The notes beneath the pieces were generated by a model. It had not been told where the DNA came from, searched no databases, and saw only the letters and a program-made list of their open reading frames with translations. The translations under genes and the position numbers were made by a program. 27,736 nucleotides of DNA from an uncultured Bacteroidales bacterium (GTDB taxonomy: Bacteria; Bacteroidota; Bacteroidia; Bacteroidales; Paludibacteraceae), in contig CAKUYO010000028.1 of assembly GCA_934716995.1 (NCBI GenBank), positions 1 through 27,736 of the forward strand. The letters are read 5' to 3'. Position 1 is the stretch's first letter; each line of letters begins with the position of its first letter. Shown here one piece after another: positions 1 to 7,632 of this stretch.

Positions 1-91
1 TATCTTTATCCTCACATTCTTATTGACTCCTCATCTTAATTTTTGATACTTCTCCTTTCACGCTGCAAAGGTAAAGCTTAAACTGTATATT
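1..91 (-). repeat. Left copy of an inverted promoter/leader repeat
   Basis: This segment is the reverse complement of 27454-27544, with a single mismatch at position 79 over 91 bases. It may extend past the window edge. It contains a TACCTTTGC element (65-73, minus strand), so it reads as a promoter start region plus transcribed leader pointing out of the window. The homology stops about 18 nt upstream of that element. No open frame is seen in it. Confidence 0.9.
65..73 (-). promoter_or_regulatory. Outward-facing Bacteroidota -7 promoter element
   Basis: TACCTTTGC on the minus strand matches the TAnnTTTGC element. The -33 region does not show a clear TTG. The transcript would leave the window on the left, away from the amylase gene. 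Confidence 0.5.
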
Positions 92-199
92 ATTGGGCGT
101 CAAGATATGGGTATCCTCCTGACATCCACCTGACATCCACCTTACAAAGATAGCGGATGGGTATATGCAGTGTATGCAATGTTTTTATGCAATACGGGT

Positions 200-2044
200 T
201 TATTTGTGCAGTTTCACAATCAATGCGGATACGGGGGAAACTTCGATATTTGTTTGAGACAAATCAACGCTCTTCCCTGTGAGTACATCGGTACCGACAG
301 GGTTGTATTTACCAAGAATTTCGGCATAATGGGCTATGGGAACGGTACGTGCCTCGTCGCTTGCATTGGCAAAAACAAAGACCGCCTCATCATCGGTATA
401 ACGGAAAAATGCATATGTGTTGTCGCGGCTCAAGAAATGCATCGTGCGCCCCGTATGAATGACCGGTTCGGACTTGCGCCATTGGAGCAGGCGGCTCTGA
501 TAATCAAACATATCGCGTTGTTTGTCAGTTAGTTGGTCGGGCAGAGGGAGCGGCATACGCAGGGTGGAATGCCCTTTGGACATATCCGATGAATGCATAT
601 CGTACTCGTCGCCGGCAAACACCTGCGGGATACCGCGCATCGTAGCAAGAAGCGTGTATGCCAACTTGGTATAGCGCGGGTCTTTGTCCTTCACCACATC
701 ACCGATACGATCCATATCGTGGTTGTCGAGGAAGATAAGCAGGTTGTTGACATCACCATAGAGATAGTCCTGCGAGAGCGCATCATAGACGCGTGTCAGT
801 CCGCCACCCCAACCATTGTCATTTCCTCCAAGTGCCTGACGGATAGCTTCGCAGGTCGGGAAATCCATTACAGAAGGAAGATTGCTGTCGAAGCCGTCCC
901 GATTGTTGCTACCCGACTGCCAATATGCCACAGCCGATGCGGGACGCGTCCAACACTCGCCCACGATATTGATGTACGGGTACTCATTGCGGATGGCTTT
1001 GAGCCAGTTGGCAGCCGGTATTTTCTCTATATAAGGGTAGGTGTCCACTCGCAGTCCGTCGAGGTCGGCATACTCAATCCACCAGATAGCCCACTGTTGG
1101 AAATAGCGGAGCATATCGGGGTTCTCAAGATTCATATCTGGCATCGGGTGGTCGAACCAGCCGCGTGTTGACAGGGTTCGATCATAACCCGAAGCATTCA
1201 CATCATAATGTACAGAAAAGATATTATTTGTACCTGTATATTCGTCAAATTGGTTGATCCAATCGTGGAATGGCAGGTCTTTCATCCACCAATGCGCTCC
1301 ACCGCAATGGTTGGGAACCATATCCATCAGCACCTTGATGCCGTGTGAATGTGCGGAATCAACCATCTGGCGATAGAGTTCGTTGGAACCGAAACGCGGG
1401 TCAATATGGTAATAATCCGAGCAGGCGTAGCCATGGTATGACCATTTTTCCTCGTCATCGAGCAAAAGCGGAGTAGGCCAAATAGCGGTAGCACCGAGAT
1501 CCGATATATGCCCGAGTTGGCTGATAATACCCTGAATATCCCCTCCGAAACGTCCGTGAATGTTCTGCTTGTCGGCTTTCTCACGTGTGTTATCGGTGGA
1601 GTTGTTGTCAGAATCTCCGTCCACGAAACGATCGGACATAATCAGATACACGACATCGGCTGAGGTGAACGAGCGACGGTCGCGGCTGCCTTCACGGCGG
1701 TCGTAGATCGTATAATCCCATGTATCACGGCGATTGCCTTTGCGCAAGGTAATGCGATAGGTACCTGCCTGACGTACGTCCATATCCACAAAGAGATAGT
1801 TCTTACTCTCGGCGTTGTGCTGACCGGTAGGTACAAGCCCGATACATTGTCCGCGCATCACTCGTCCGGCGGCGAGTTCCTGAACGGAGACGGTGGCATC
1901 TTGCAGATCTTCGCCGTAGAACATCAGTGTCAGCGGCTGGTGCATATCTGTCCACCAGCAGAGCGGTTCTACACGAGTGATTTTTGGGGCTGCCCACAGG
2001 GCGGAGCAGAGCAAAAGTGCTACAAAAAGAAATCTATGTTTCAT
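200..2044 (-). CDS. Periplasmic GH13 alpha-amylase / neopullulanase-like (SusA type)
   Basis: This 614-residue enzyme should hydrolyse alpha-1,4 bonds of starch, maltodextrin or related glucans outside the cytoplasm. A signal peptide covers residues 1-18 (LFVALLLCSALWA core). Residues 20-115 look like the N-terminal beta domain of cyclomaltodextrinase-type GH13 proteins, followed by the (beta/alpha)8 barrel. The GH13 triad is visible: nucleophile Asp334 in GLRVDTYPY, acid/base Glu363 in VGECW and Asp443 in FLDNHDMDR. DMVPNHCGGAHWW is conserved region I. The last 90 residues fit the small C-terminal beta domain. The gene lies 45 nt after the YihY-family gene with no promoter seen between, so the two may be cotranscribed. 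No susCD genes are nearby. The family is certain; the exact substrate is inference. Confidence 0.93.
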   Translation of the reverse strand: MKHRFLFVALLLCSALWAAPKITRVEPLCWWTDMHQPLTLMFYGEDLQDATVSVQELAAGRVMRGQCIGLVPTGQHNAESKNYLFVDMDVRQAGTYRITLRKGNRRDTWDYTIYDRREGSRDRRSFTSADVVYLIMSDRFVDGDSDNNSTDNTREKADKQNIHGRFGGDIQGIISQLGHISDLGATAIWPTPLLLDDEEKWSYHGYACSDYYHIDPRFGSNELYRQMVDSAHSHGIKVLMDMVPNHCGGAHWWMKDLPFHDWINQFDEYTGTNNIFSVHYDVNASGYDRTLSTRGWFDHPMPDMNLENPDMLRYFQQWAIWWIEYADLDGLRVDTYPYIEKIPAANWLKAIRNEYPYINIVGECWTRPASAVAYWQSGSNNRDGFDSNLPSVMDFPTCEAIRQALGGNDNGWGGGLTRVYDALSQDYLYGDVNNLLIFLDNHDMDRIGDVVKDKDPRYTKLAYTLLATMRGIPQVFAGDEYDMHSSDMSKGHSTLRMPLPLPDQLTDKQRDMFDYQSRLLQWRKSEPVIHTGRTMHFLSRDNTYAFFRYTDDEAVFVFANASDEARTVPIAHYAEILGKYNPVGTDVLTGKSVDLSQTNIEVSPVSALIVKLHK

Positions 2045-2089
2045 GGTTTGTTGTATTAAAATGCAATGTTTCTATCATCAGCAGGCGGT

Positions 2090-3406
2090 CTAAATCTCGT
2101 CCACCCGTATCTGATCCAATGTATTGTGTTCGCTTTTCAGTTGCAGGAAATGCTTCCAAAAGGCTTGCATTTCGGGTGGTGTGGACCGGAGAAACTCCTC
2201 CGACCCCTGCCGGTCTATGCGGTCGAAGACCATTCCGACGGTGATGCGGCGGGTATCGAGAGCCGGCTGAAAAGTTTTGTCTTCTTTGTTCTCGATGTAT
2301 ATCTCGCGCAAGAGTTGTGTTTCCACGAGACGGGACAGCAACTGATTGACCAACCGGAGCGGCAAGTGGTTTTGGACAGCCAGTTCGTGAGCAGTAAGCG
2401 GTGTCTCGTCGTGTTCGAAACGGCGAATGATGACCGAGAGCAGATAGAGGGTGATAAAATCTTTGTATCGCCGCGACATCCGCTCTACATCGTCTTGATA
2501 TTCAAAGAGTTCGTTGTTCTGTATGGCAAACGATATCTCCGCCCCGATGAGGATCAGCAGACACGTCCATTGCAGCCATGTGAGCAGGATAGGCAGTGTG
2601 GCAAAGGCACCATAGACGATGCTCGTGCGTGATAGAAAAACGATGATATACACCGATAGCATCTGCAACAGTTGGAACAACGTGCCGATAAGTACGCCCG
2701 GAATGAGCGCACTCAGGAATTTGACTTTCGTGTTGGGAATGGCGACATACATCCATGTGAACAATGCCCAACAGATAATGAATTGGAGCAGACGCACCAA
2801 ACCGGTTTTGATCTGGGCAAAAAACGACACATTGTGGAGAGCGGCAACCACGGTGGAATTGACAAAGATACTCATACCCGATGTAACAACGACCAAGATG
2901 GGTATAAGCACGACGATGGCAATATAGGTAGTGAACTGACGAATAATGGAACGCGATTGTTTCACATTCCAAATCTCGTTGAAAGCCGACTCGGCATTGC
3001 GGAAAAACGAATAGACCGCCCACAGCAGGATAACCAAGCCTATACCCAGGAACACCCCGCCTTGCGCAGTATCAAGGTAGCGCTCTACCATTGCCATAAT
3101 GGTAGGTACCAGGTTGGTTTCTCCAAGGAAAGAATCGTTGAGTTGCTGCTGAATAAGATCCGCCACCCCGAAACCTTTCGCCACGGCAAGAATCATAGCA
3201 AGAATAGGAATGATGGCAAAAAGAAGAGAGTAGGTGAGACTATTGGCGCGAACATTCAGGTTCTTGGATGTAAAACCCCTGACGACCAGAACGATGGTTC
3301 GCAAAACCCGATAGCCGAGACGTTTGCCACGACTTGTCAGTTCTGCATTGGTACGACGCCACACATCGTAACGCAAGAAATCGCGTATTTGACGATAGGT
3401 TGCCAT
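2090..3406 (-). CDS. YihY/BrkB-family inner membrane protein
   Basis: This is a 438-residue integral membrane protein. About six hydrophobic segments lie between residues 35 and 296. The family signature is clear: NSLTYSLLFAIIPILAM near residue 55 and YGAFATLPILLTWLQW near residue 265, followed by LIGAEISFAIQN. Residues 300-438 are soluble and charged and look like a winged-helix-type cytoplasmic tail, as seen in many Bacteroidota members, which are longer than the 290-residue E. coli form. The YihY family was once labelled ribonuclease BN, but that activity belongs to another protein; its molecular role is not established. The ATG directly abuts an imperfect tandem repeat, with no Shine-Dalgarno site. 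Confidence 0.9.
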   Translation of the reverse strand: MATYRQIRDFLRYDVWRRTNAELTSRGKRLGYRVLRTIVLVVRGFTSKNLNVRANSLTYSLLFAIIPILAMILAVAKGFGVADLIQQQLNDSFLGETNLVPTIMAMVERYLDTAQGGVFLGIGLVILLWAVYSFFRNAESAFNEIWNVKQSRSIIRQFTTYIAIVVLIPILVVVTSGMSIFVNSTVVAALHNVSFFAQIKTGLVRLLQFIICWALFTWMYVAIPNTKVKFLSALIPGVLIGTLFQLLQMLSVYIIVFLSRTSIVYGAFATLPILLTWLQWTCLLILIGAEISFAIQNNELFEYQDDVERMSRRYKDFITLYLLSVIIRRFEHDETPLTAHELAVQNHLPLRLVNQLLSRLVETQLLREIYIENKEDKTFQPALDTRRITVGMVFDRIDRQGSEEFLRSTPPEMQAFWKHFLQLKSEHNTLDQIRVDEI

Positions 3407-3407
3407 T

Positions 3408-3491
3408 GTTAGACCGCCTTGGGCTGTTGGATATCAGACCGCTTTGCTGTTAGAGGTTAGACCGCCTTCGGCTGTTGGAGGTAAGACTGAC
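3408..3491 (-). repeat. Imperfect ~24-bp tandem repeat, three copies plus a partial
   Basis: Copies at 3408-3432, 3433-3455 and 3456-3480 share the plus-strand core TTAGACCGCCTT-GGCTGTTGG; a partial fourth copy runs into the end of rnpB. On the transcribed minus strand each unit can form a tiny hairpin such as GCCGAAGGC. The array fills the whole gap between rnpB and the ATG of the YihY-family gene. Confidence 0.85.
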
Positions 3492-3830
3492 TATATTGAG
3501 CAAGTATGCCTATAAGCCGGGTTCTGTGCCGACCGGGAGGCCGGTGTTCATCATTAATCTCGAGCAACGTATTACTACGTGCTTCTCCCGCTTCCTACCC
3601 TCCGACTCGCGCGAGCCACGCTCAAACATCGGTTTACATGGAATTGCAGCCCATAGTATAGTCGTTTCACCTTGCTCGTCTCTGTACCAGTGACCAAACA
3701 TTGCTGCCTGACGGCCGTTAACCGCTATGGTGCTCTGTGCTGCCCGGACTTTCCTCTTGGTGAGGGACAAACACAAGTGTTCCCTTCCTCTTTTCCAAGC
3801 GATGAACCGGCATACTTTTCTCAATACGTC
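3490..3830 (-). ncRNA. rnpB: RNase P RNA (bacterial type A)
   Basis: This is the catalytic RNA of RNase P, which trims the 5' leader of pre-tRNAs. On the minus strand the conserved P4 strand GAGGAAAGTCCGGGC lies at about 3740-3755, and the universal 3' segment CACAGAACCCGGCTTA ends near 3512. The P1 helix closes the molecule: TATTGAG and AGTATGCC near 3810-3826 pair with GGCATACT and CTCAATA at 3493-3510. The length of about 340 nt suits the type. The exact ends are estimated from P1. The gene lies about 50 nt after tRNA-Gly on the same strand and probably shares its promoter. A 104-residue open frame inside it is spurious. Confidence 0.95.
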
Positions 3831-3852
3831 AATAGACCTCTATATTCAACAA

Positions 3853-3870
3853 TAGCCCTATTACGGGCTA
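3853..3870 (-). other. Small stem-loop between tRNA-Gly and rnpB
   Basis: TAGCCC and GGGCTA form a 6-bp stem around a 6-nt loop just after the tRNA 3' end. It has no T-run, so it is more likely a processing or spacer hairpin than a terminator. Confidence 0.45.
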
Positions 3871-3877
3871 CTATCAG

Positions 3878-3948
3878 AGCGGCATAAGGGAGTCGAACCC
3901 TCCTCCTAAGCTTGGGAAGCTCATGCACTACCGATGTGCTAATGCCGC
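3878..3948 (-). tRNA. tRNA-Gly (anticodon CCC)
   Basis: A complete cloverleaf of 71 nt is present on the minus strand, without an encoded CCA. The acceptor arms are GCGGCAT and ATGCCGC, the D arm is GCAC/GTGC, the anticodon loop is TTCCCAA with CCC at positions 34-36, and the T arm is AGGGT/TTCGACTC. The anticodon reads GGG codons. A consensus promoter lies directly upstream and rnpB follows. Confidence 0.95.
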
Positions 3949-3965
3949 ATTTCTTAAAAACGGTT

Positions 3966-3997
3966 GCAAAGATACACTATTTTTTCGAGATACGCAA
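3966..3997 (-). promoter_or_regulatory. Promoter of tRNA-Gly/rnpB
   Basis: On the minus strand TTG (3995-3997) and TATCTTTGC (3966-3974) are separated by exactly 20 nt, matching the Bacteroidota -33/-7 consensus. The start site would fall about 10 nt before the tRNA. No other promoter is seen before rnpB. Confidence 0.85.
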
Positions 3998-4002
3998 ATC
4001 TT

Positions 4003-5250
4003 TTAGTAGATTTCTACGATTTGTCGTGGAACACGGTGTGTCATTTGGTGGCGGGACATAGGTTGCACATTATCTGTCTGGACTGTTGTAACCCGCTGTG
4101 TGGCACTGACTTGTACCGGAATTTCCATTTGCTTGGTGCCGACAATCATAGCATCGCTATGCAGGTTTTTTTCCAAGATATACAGATGTCCGTTACGTTG
4201 TTGGTAAATGGTATTGAGTTGCACTTTGGCATTCATCTTGCGCAAGCGGAACTTTTCAATTTGCCGGTCGTCCATATTAAAGAGGTTGAGAATCTGTAAT
4301 TGGTCTTTATTCAGTTTCATTCCAAACGGGATATTGACCTGTCCCTCACCGTATTCGGAGAAACGGCGCACGGAGAGTGTTTCCGAGTCAAGAATATAGT
4401 GGCGTGTAACCGAATACTTGACGATACCGAGATAGTTGTGTTTCTCCACGTGAGTAAGGACGGTCTCACCCTCGCTCTCATTGCTGACCGACCAGTTGCG
4501 CACATCGCCGACCCATTTCTCAAAATCGTACCGGATGTTACCAATGGCAAACAAACCTTGGTGAACCACCACGCCGGAATCGACAGCGGTGGCGGCTTTG
4601 CGCATATCTTTGTCGATACGTTCCAATCCGTCGCCTGCTAAAATAGTGTCGGCCAAAGCACGAATGGCAGGTTTGAAAAAACGTTTGCAGTATTCGCCTG
4701 CAAACTGCGCCGAATCGCGATTATCTTTGGTGGCTTCAGGAAGAATGACCACCGAGGCAATCATCTGTTCCATTCCCCATGCTTCGCCCTCGGAGTCCAT
4801 ACGCACGTCGCTCACAAGGTGGTAGCGCACCGGTTCGTCGGAGAAATCACGCTCCATCTGCACATAGACGGAGTGGAGCAGGGCAGCCATCTGCTTGCGT
4901 TTGTTGCGCTGCTTGGAGGCTTTGGCAGCCACGACGGTTTCTTCCAAGGCTATCGGTTGCTCGCGAAGAACAATAGTGGCTGTATCGGCGGCAAATACGC
5001 TGAGCGGAAGGGTCTGTTTCTCATAACCGATAAAAGAGATAATGAGCGGGCTTTCTGCTGGCAGGTCGGTATCAATGGCGAAATAGCCGTTGTCATTGGT
5101 GGCGGCACCCACCACGGGGTCTTGCTCGGGATATACGGTGGCATAACCGATGCCTTGTCCGCGTTCGTCCACGATACGCCCTACATAGTGCGTGGCGTTT
5201 GCCGCACTAATACAGAATATGCATAGTATGCAGGAAATCAGTTTTTTCAT
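4003..5250 (-). CDS. Exported protein with CarboxypepD_reg-like domain
   Basis: The product has 415 residues, with a signal peptide (residues 1-19, SCILCIFCISAANA) and then a CarboxypepD_reg-like beta-sandwich at about 22-105: YVGRIVDERGQGIGYATV, then TNDNGYFAID and LIISFIGYEKQ, ending LEETVV. This N-terminal arrangement resembles that of TonB-dependent receptors and other Bacteroidota envelope proteins. Residues 120-415 are unrecognised, and there is no beta-barrel or plug, so it is not a full receptor. Its start codon overlaps the stop of the upstream TPR gene by 4 nt (ATGA), indicating translational coupling. Location is probably periplasm or outer membrane face; function is unknown. Confidence 0.85.
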   Translation of the reverse strand: MKKLISCILCIFCISAANATHYVGRIVDERGQGIGYATVYPEQDPVVGAATNDNGYFAIDTDLPAESPLIISFIGYEKQTLPLSVFAADTATIVLREQPIALEETVVAAKASKQRNKRKQMAALLHSVYVQMERDFSDEPVRYHLVSDVRMDSEGEAWGMEQMIASVVILPEATKDNRDSAQFAGEYCKRFFKPAIRALADTILAGDGLERIDKDMRKAATAVDSGVVVHQGLFAIGNIRYDFEKWVGDVRNWSVSNESEGETVLTHVEKHNYLGIVKYSVTRHYILDSETLSVRRFSEYGEGQVNIPFGMKLNKDQLQILNLFNMDDRQIEKFRLRKMNAKVQLNTIYQQRNGHLYILEKNLHSDAMIVGTKQMEIPVQVSATQRVTTVQTDNVQPMSRHQMTHRVPRQIVEIY

Positions 5251-7316
5251 TGGAAACGGGTAATGAGGTTGTAGGCTTGATAGATACCGAGTTCTCCGGC
5301 CCGACTGAGGTCGGCTAATCCGAGTTCGACTTGGTCGGTATATATATAGGTGAGCCCGCGATTGAAATAGGCTTCGGCGAAATCGTTATCCGCCTCAATG
5401 GCACGGGTATAGTTGTCGATAGCGGCTTGCCAGTTGCGCTGCGTACAGAGGATATTTGCCTTGTTGTAGTAGGCAAAACTGAAATCAGGTTGCAGGCGGA
5501 TGACCTGGTCGTAATCGCGAAGCATAATATCAAAGTCCATATTGGCTTCGGCGGTCAGTTCGCCCGTAGCACGCTGATACTCAAGCAACCGATAGCGCCA
5601 GTTGGCACGGCAGAAATAGATGACGGCATCCATATCATCGTCCGCCCTGTTTGCCGCCCGGGTACAATCGTCGATAGCCGATGAATAGTCTTGTACGAGG
5701 GCGAACTCGACGGCACGCGCAAAGAAAACGGCTGCGTGGGCATTGTTGACCGGAGCATTGCGGGGCGTGTTGAGCAGGTCGAGTTGGTCTATTTGTTGCG
5801 ACAGGTTGCTTATCTGCGAAAAATGGTAATTGACCATATCGGCGGTAAGGGGTGTCTCCTGCACGGTGAAATGCAGGGGAGCGGGGAGCAACTGGGCGCG
5901 GTTGAGTTGTTCCACCGCCTGCTGATAGTAGTTGGTGCGGCGCAAAGACTGCTCCTGCGCATAGTAGGACAGGGTAATATTCGGTTCGTTGACCACATCG
6001 GTGTAGCGTTTTTGGATACTGCCGCGGGTTTCGGAGTTGTATTTCCGTTCGTCTTCGGTTGGTTCGGACTGGTTTTGCGCCGTGCGCGAAGAGAACTCTT
6101 TGCGGCGGTCGCGGCGTTGCGGTTGTGCCTCTGCCAACTGCACATCGGTGTTCGGTGCAGATTGCTGGCGGGCTTGGAGTTGCTCTTTGTTGTTTTCGAG
6201 GTCGGCAGCCTGCTGACGATAGCGAAAGGCTGTCTTGCTGTTGCCTTGCGCCGTGGCGGCTTGCGCCGCAAGGTAGTAGGACGGGAGAAAATACGGATAG
6301 CGGGCGATGAGCGTGTCAAAGTCCTGCCGTGCCTGTTTCCATTGGCGCAGTTGCATTTCCACCAATCCGCGCTGGTAGCGCATCTCGGTGCGGTCGGGGG
6401 CAAGGTCGATCGCCAATGACAGGTCTTCGAGGGCACGGTTGTAGTCGCCGAGTTCCTGACGCAGCACACCACGGTTGTAGTAGCATTGGGCATCGTCGGG
6501 CGACAGAGAGACGGCTTTGTCGTAGTCGGCAAGGGCACCGCGATAATTGTGCTTATGGTAGAAGATGATGCCGCGGTTGATATAGTCTCCCGCCCATTTG
6601 GAACCGAGATTGATGGCGCGTGTGAGTTGCACGAGGGCATCGTCTTCGTTGTCCTGCATCAGGTTGACAACACCGAGAGCCGACCAGTTGGCAGGGTTCT
6701 GCGAATCCAACTCGGTAGTGCGGGTAAATGCCTCTACGGCGCAAGCAGTGTCCTGCATTTGCAGGCAGATTGCCCCCTTTTCAAAGAGGAGCGAAGCGGA
6801 CTGCGGTTCGCGGCGAAGCAGCGTTTGCAGGTCGCTCATAGCAAGGTCGTACTTTTTTTGTGCGGCTCGTGTGTCGGCACGCAGGAGAAGGTAGGTTTTG
6901 TTCTCGGGAGAAAAGACAAGGGCTTGCGTAAAATCCTTTTCGGCAAGGTCGAACTCGCGTAACTGACGATAGACGAAACCGCGGGTGTAGTAGGCACCCG
7001 GTTGGAACGGATTGCGCTCGACCGATGCATCGCAATCGCGCAAAGCCCCTTGATAATCTTCGAGTTGTATCTTGGCTATGGCACGAAAAAGATAGGGCTC
7101 TGCCAAATAGGGCTTGAGTTTGATGACCTGATTAAAATACTGAATGGACAGCACATAGTCTTCGAAATACAGCGCATTGCGCCCGATAGCCGTGATACGA
7201 TCGGTATTCAGTTGCGCATGAGCACAGGTGAAACTGACGAGAAAAAGCATTACAACACTTCCCCGCAATAGGGCGGTATGCAAAACGGACAATATGTATT
7301 GTATGTGTCGCTTCAA
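5247..7316 (-). CDS. Exported tetratricopeptide-repeat protein
   Basis: The product has 689 residues. An N-terminal hydrophobic segment ending LVSFTCAHAQ (about residues 20-35) is a signal peptide, so the repeats should be periplasmic. At least nine TPR units run from about 45 to 385, with typical AYYNRG / A-DYDKA-L-P spacing. A charged, Gln-rich linker follows (about 385-450), then a second TPR block of about three units at 540-680. It probably acts as a scaffold for an envelope complex, and the coupled CarboxypepD-like protein is the obvious candidate partner. No enzymatic motif is seen. No promoter was found immediately upstream. Confidence 0.88.
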   Translation of the reverse strand: MKRHIQYILSVLHTALLRGSVVMLFLVSFTCAHAQLNTDRITAIGRNALYFEDYVLSIQYFNQVIKLKPYLAEPYLFRAIAKIQLEDYQGALRDCDASVERNPFQPGAYYTRGFVYRQLREFDLAEKDFTQALVFSPENKTYLLLRADTRAAQKKYDLAMSDLQTLLRREPQSASLLFEKGAICLQMQDTACAVEAFTRTTELDSQNPANWSALGVVNLMQDNEDDALVQLTRAINLGSKWAGDYINRGIIFYHKHNYRGALADYDKAVSLSPDDAQCYYNRGVLRQELGDYNRALEDLSLAIDLAPDRTEMRYQRGLVEMQLRQWKQARQDFDTLIARYPYFLPSYYLAAQAATAQGNSKTAFRYRQQAADLENNKEQLQARQQSAPNTDVQLAEAQPQRRDRRKEFSSRTAQNQSEPTEDERKYNSETRGSIQKRYTDVVNEPNITLSYYAQEQSLRRTNYYQQAVEQLNRAQLLPAPLHFTVQETPLTADMVNYHFSQISNLSQQIDQLDLLNTPRNAPVNNAHAAVFFARAVEFALVQDYSSAIDDCTRAANRADDDMDAVIYFCRANWRYRLLEYQRATGELTAEANMDFDIMLRDYDQVIRLQPDFSFAYYNKANILCTQRNWQAAIDNYTRAIEADNDFAEAYFNRGLTYIYTDQVELGLADLSRAGELGIYQAYNLITRFQ

Positions 7317-7319
7317 ATC

Positions 7320-7406
7320 AAAAAAATGGCGGTCTCATAAGAAGTTCTACTCAGCCCACTGGGCTTCGTGTCGCTTCGGCGCTCAGTGTGCTTTCGCACA
7401 CCCGCC
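7320..7406 (-). terminator. Hairpin-rich element, possibly a branched terminator
   Basis: On the minus strand GGCGG (7402-7406) can pair with CCGCC (7327-7331), which is followed by a run of seven Ts. Inside lie a 6-bp stem with a GAAA tetraloop (GTGTGC-GAAA-GCACAC, 7386-7401) and a second small stem, GCCCA-GTGGGC (7353-7363). It could end the PBP transcript or be a structured leader of the TPR gene. The fold is inferred by eye. Confidence 0.4.
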
Positions 7407-7416
7407 TTACGCTTCA

Positions 7417-7504
7417 CCTATAACTATCCTATAACTATCCTATAACTATCCTATAACTATCCTATAACTATCCTATAACTATCCTATAACTATCCTATAA
7501 CGAA
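7417..7504. repeat. 11-bp tandem repeat CCTATAACTAT, seven perfect copies
   Basis: Seven identical 11-bp units run from 7417 to 7493, followed by a decayed eighth (CCTATAACGAA). The perfect identity suggests recent expansion. On the transcribed minus strand the unit reads as a rotation of GGATAGTTATA. Confidence 0.95.
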
Positions 7505-7559
7505 TCACCTATTAATCACCTATTAATCACCTATTAATCACCTATCAATCACCTATACC
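7505..7559. repeat. 11-bp tandem repeat TCACCTATTAA, four copies plus partial
   Basis: Units at 7505, 7516, 7527 and 7538 (the last is TCACCTATCAA) plus a partial at 7549. It directly adjoins the first array and keeps the same 11-bp period. The variant TCACCTATCAA is the exact unit of a separate array at 20385-20439. Confidence 0.95.
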
Positions 7560-7632
7560 TTATTCGGTAAGGTATAGGTCATGGAACATCAGGGAAAGAA
7601 CAGGGAAAACATTACGCATTTTGCATTTAGTA

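Larger units (their letters stand above)
7317..7632. other. 316-bp spacer with a hairpin element and tandem repeats
   Basis: This spacer between the PBP gene and the TPR gene (both minus) has no convincing gene. It holds, in plus order, a GC-rich hairpin element (7327-7406), seven copies of one 11-bp unit (7417-7493), four copies of a second 11-bp unit (7505-7548), and a short stretch with CAGGGAAA motifs next to the PBP stop codon. Confidence 0.8.

Noticed and set aside
3510..3824. A 104-codon minus-strand frame
   Set aside because: It lies wholly within the RNase P RNA gene; the conserved RNA motifs explain the sequence.
4003..5250. TonB-dependent receptor
   Set aside because: Only the CarboxypepD_reg-like domain is present; there is no plug or beta-barrel, and the protein is far too short.
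7417..7559. CRISPR array
   Set aside because: The units are contiguous 11-bp tandem copies with no spacers, and no cas genes are present.
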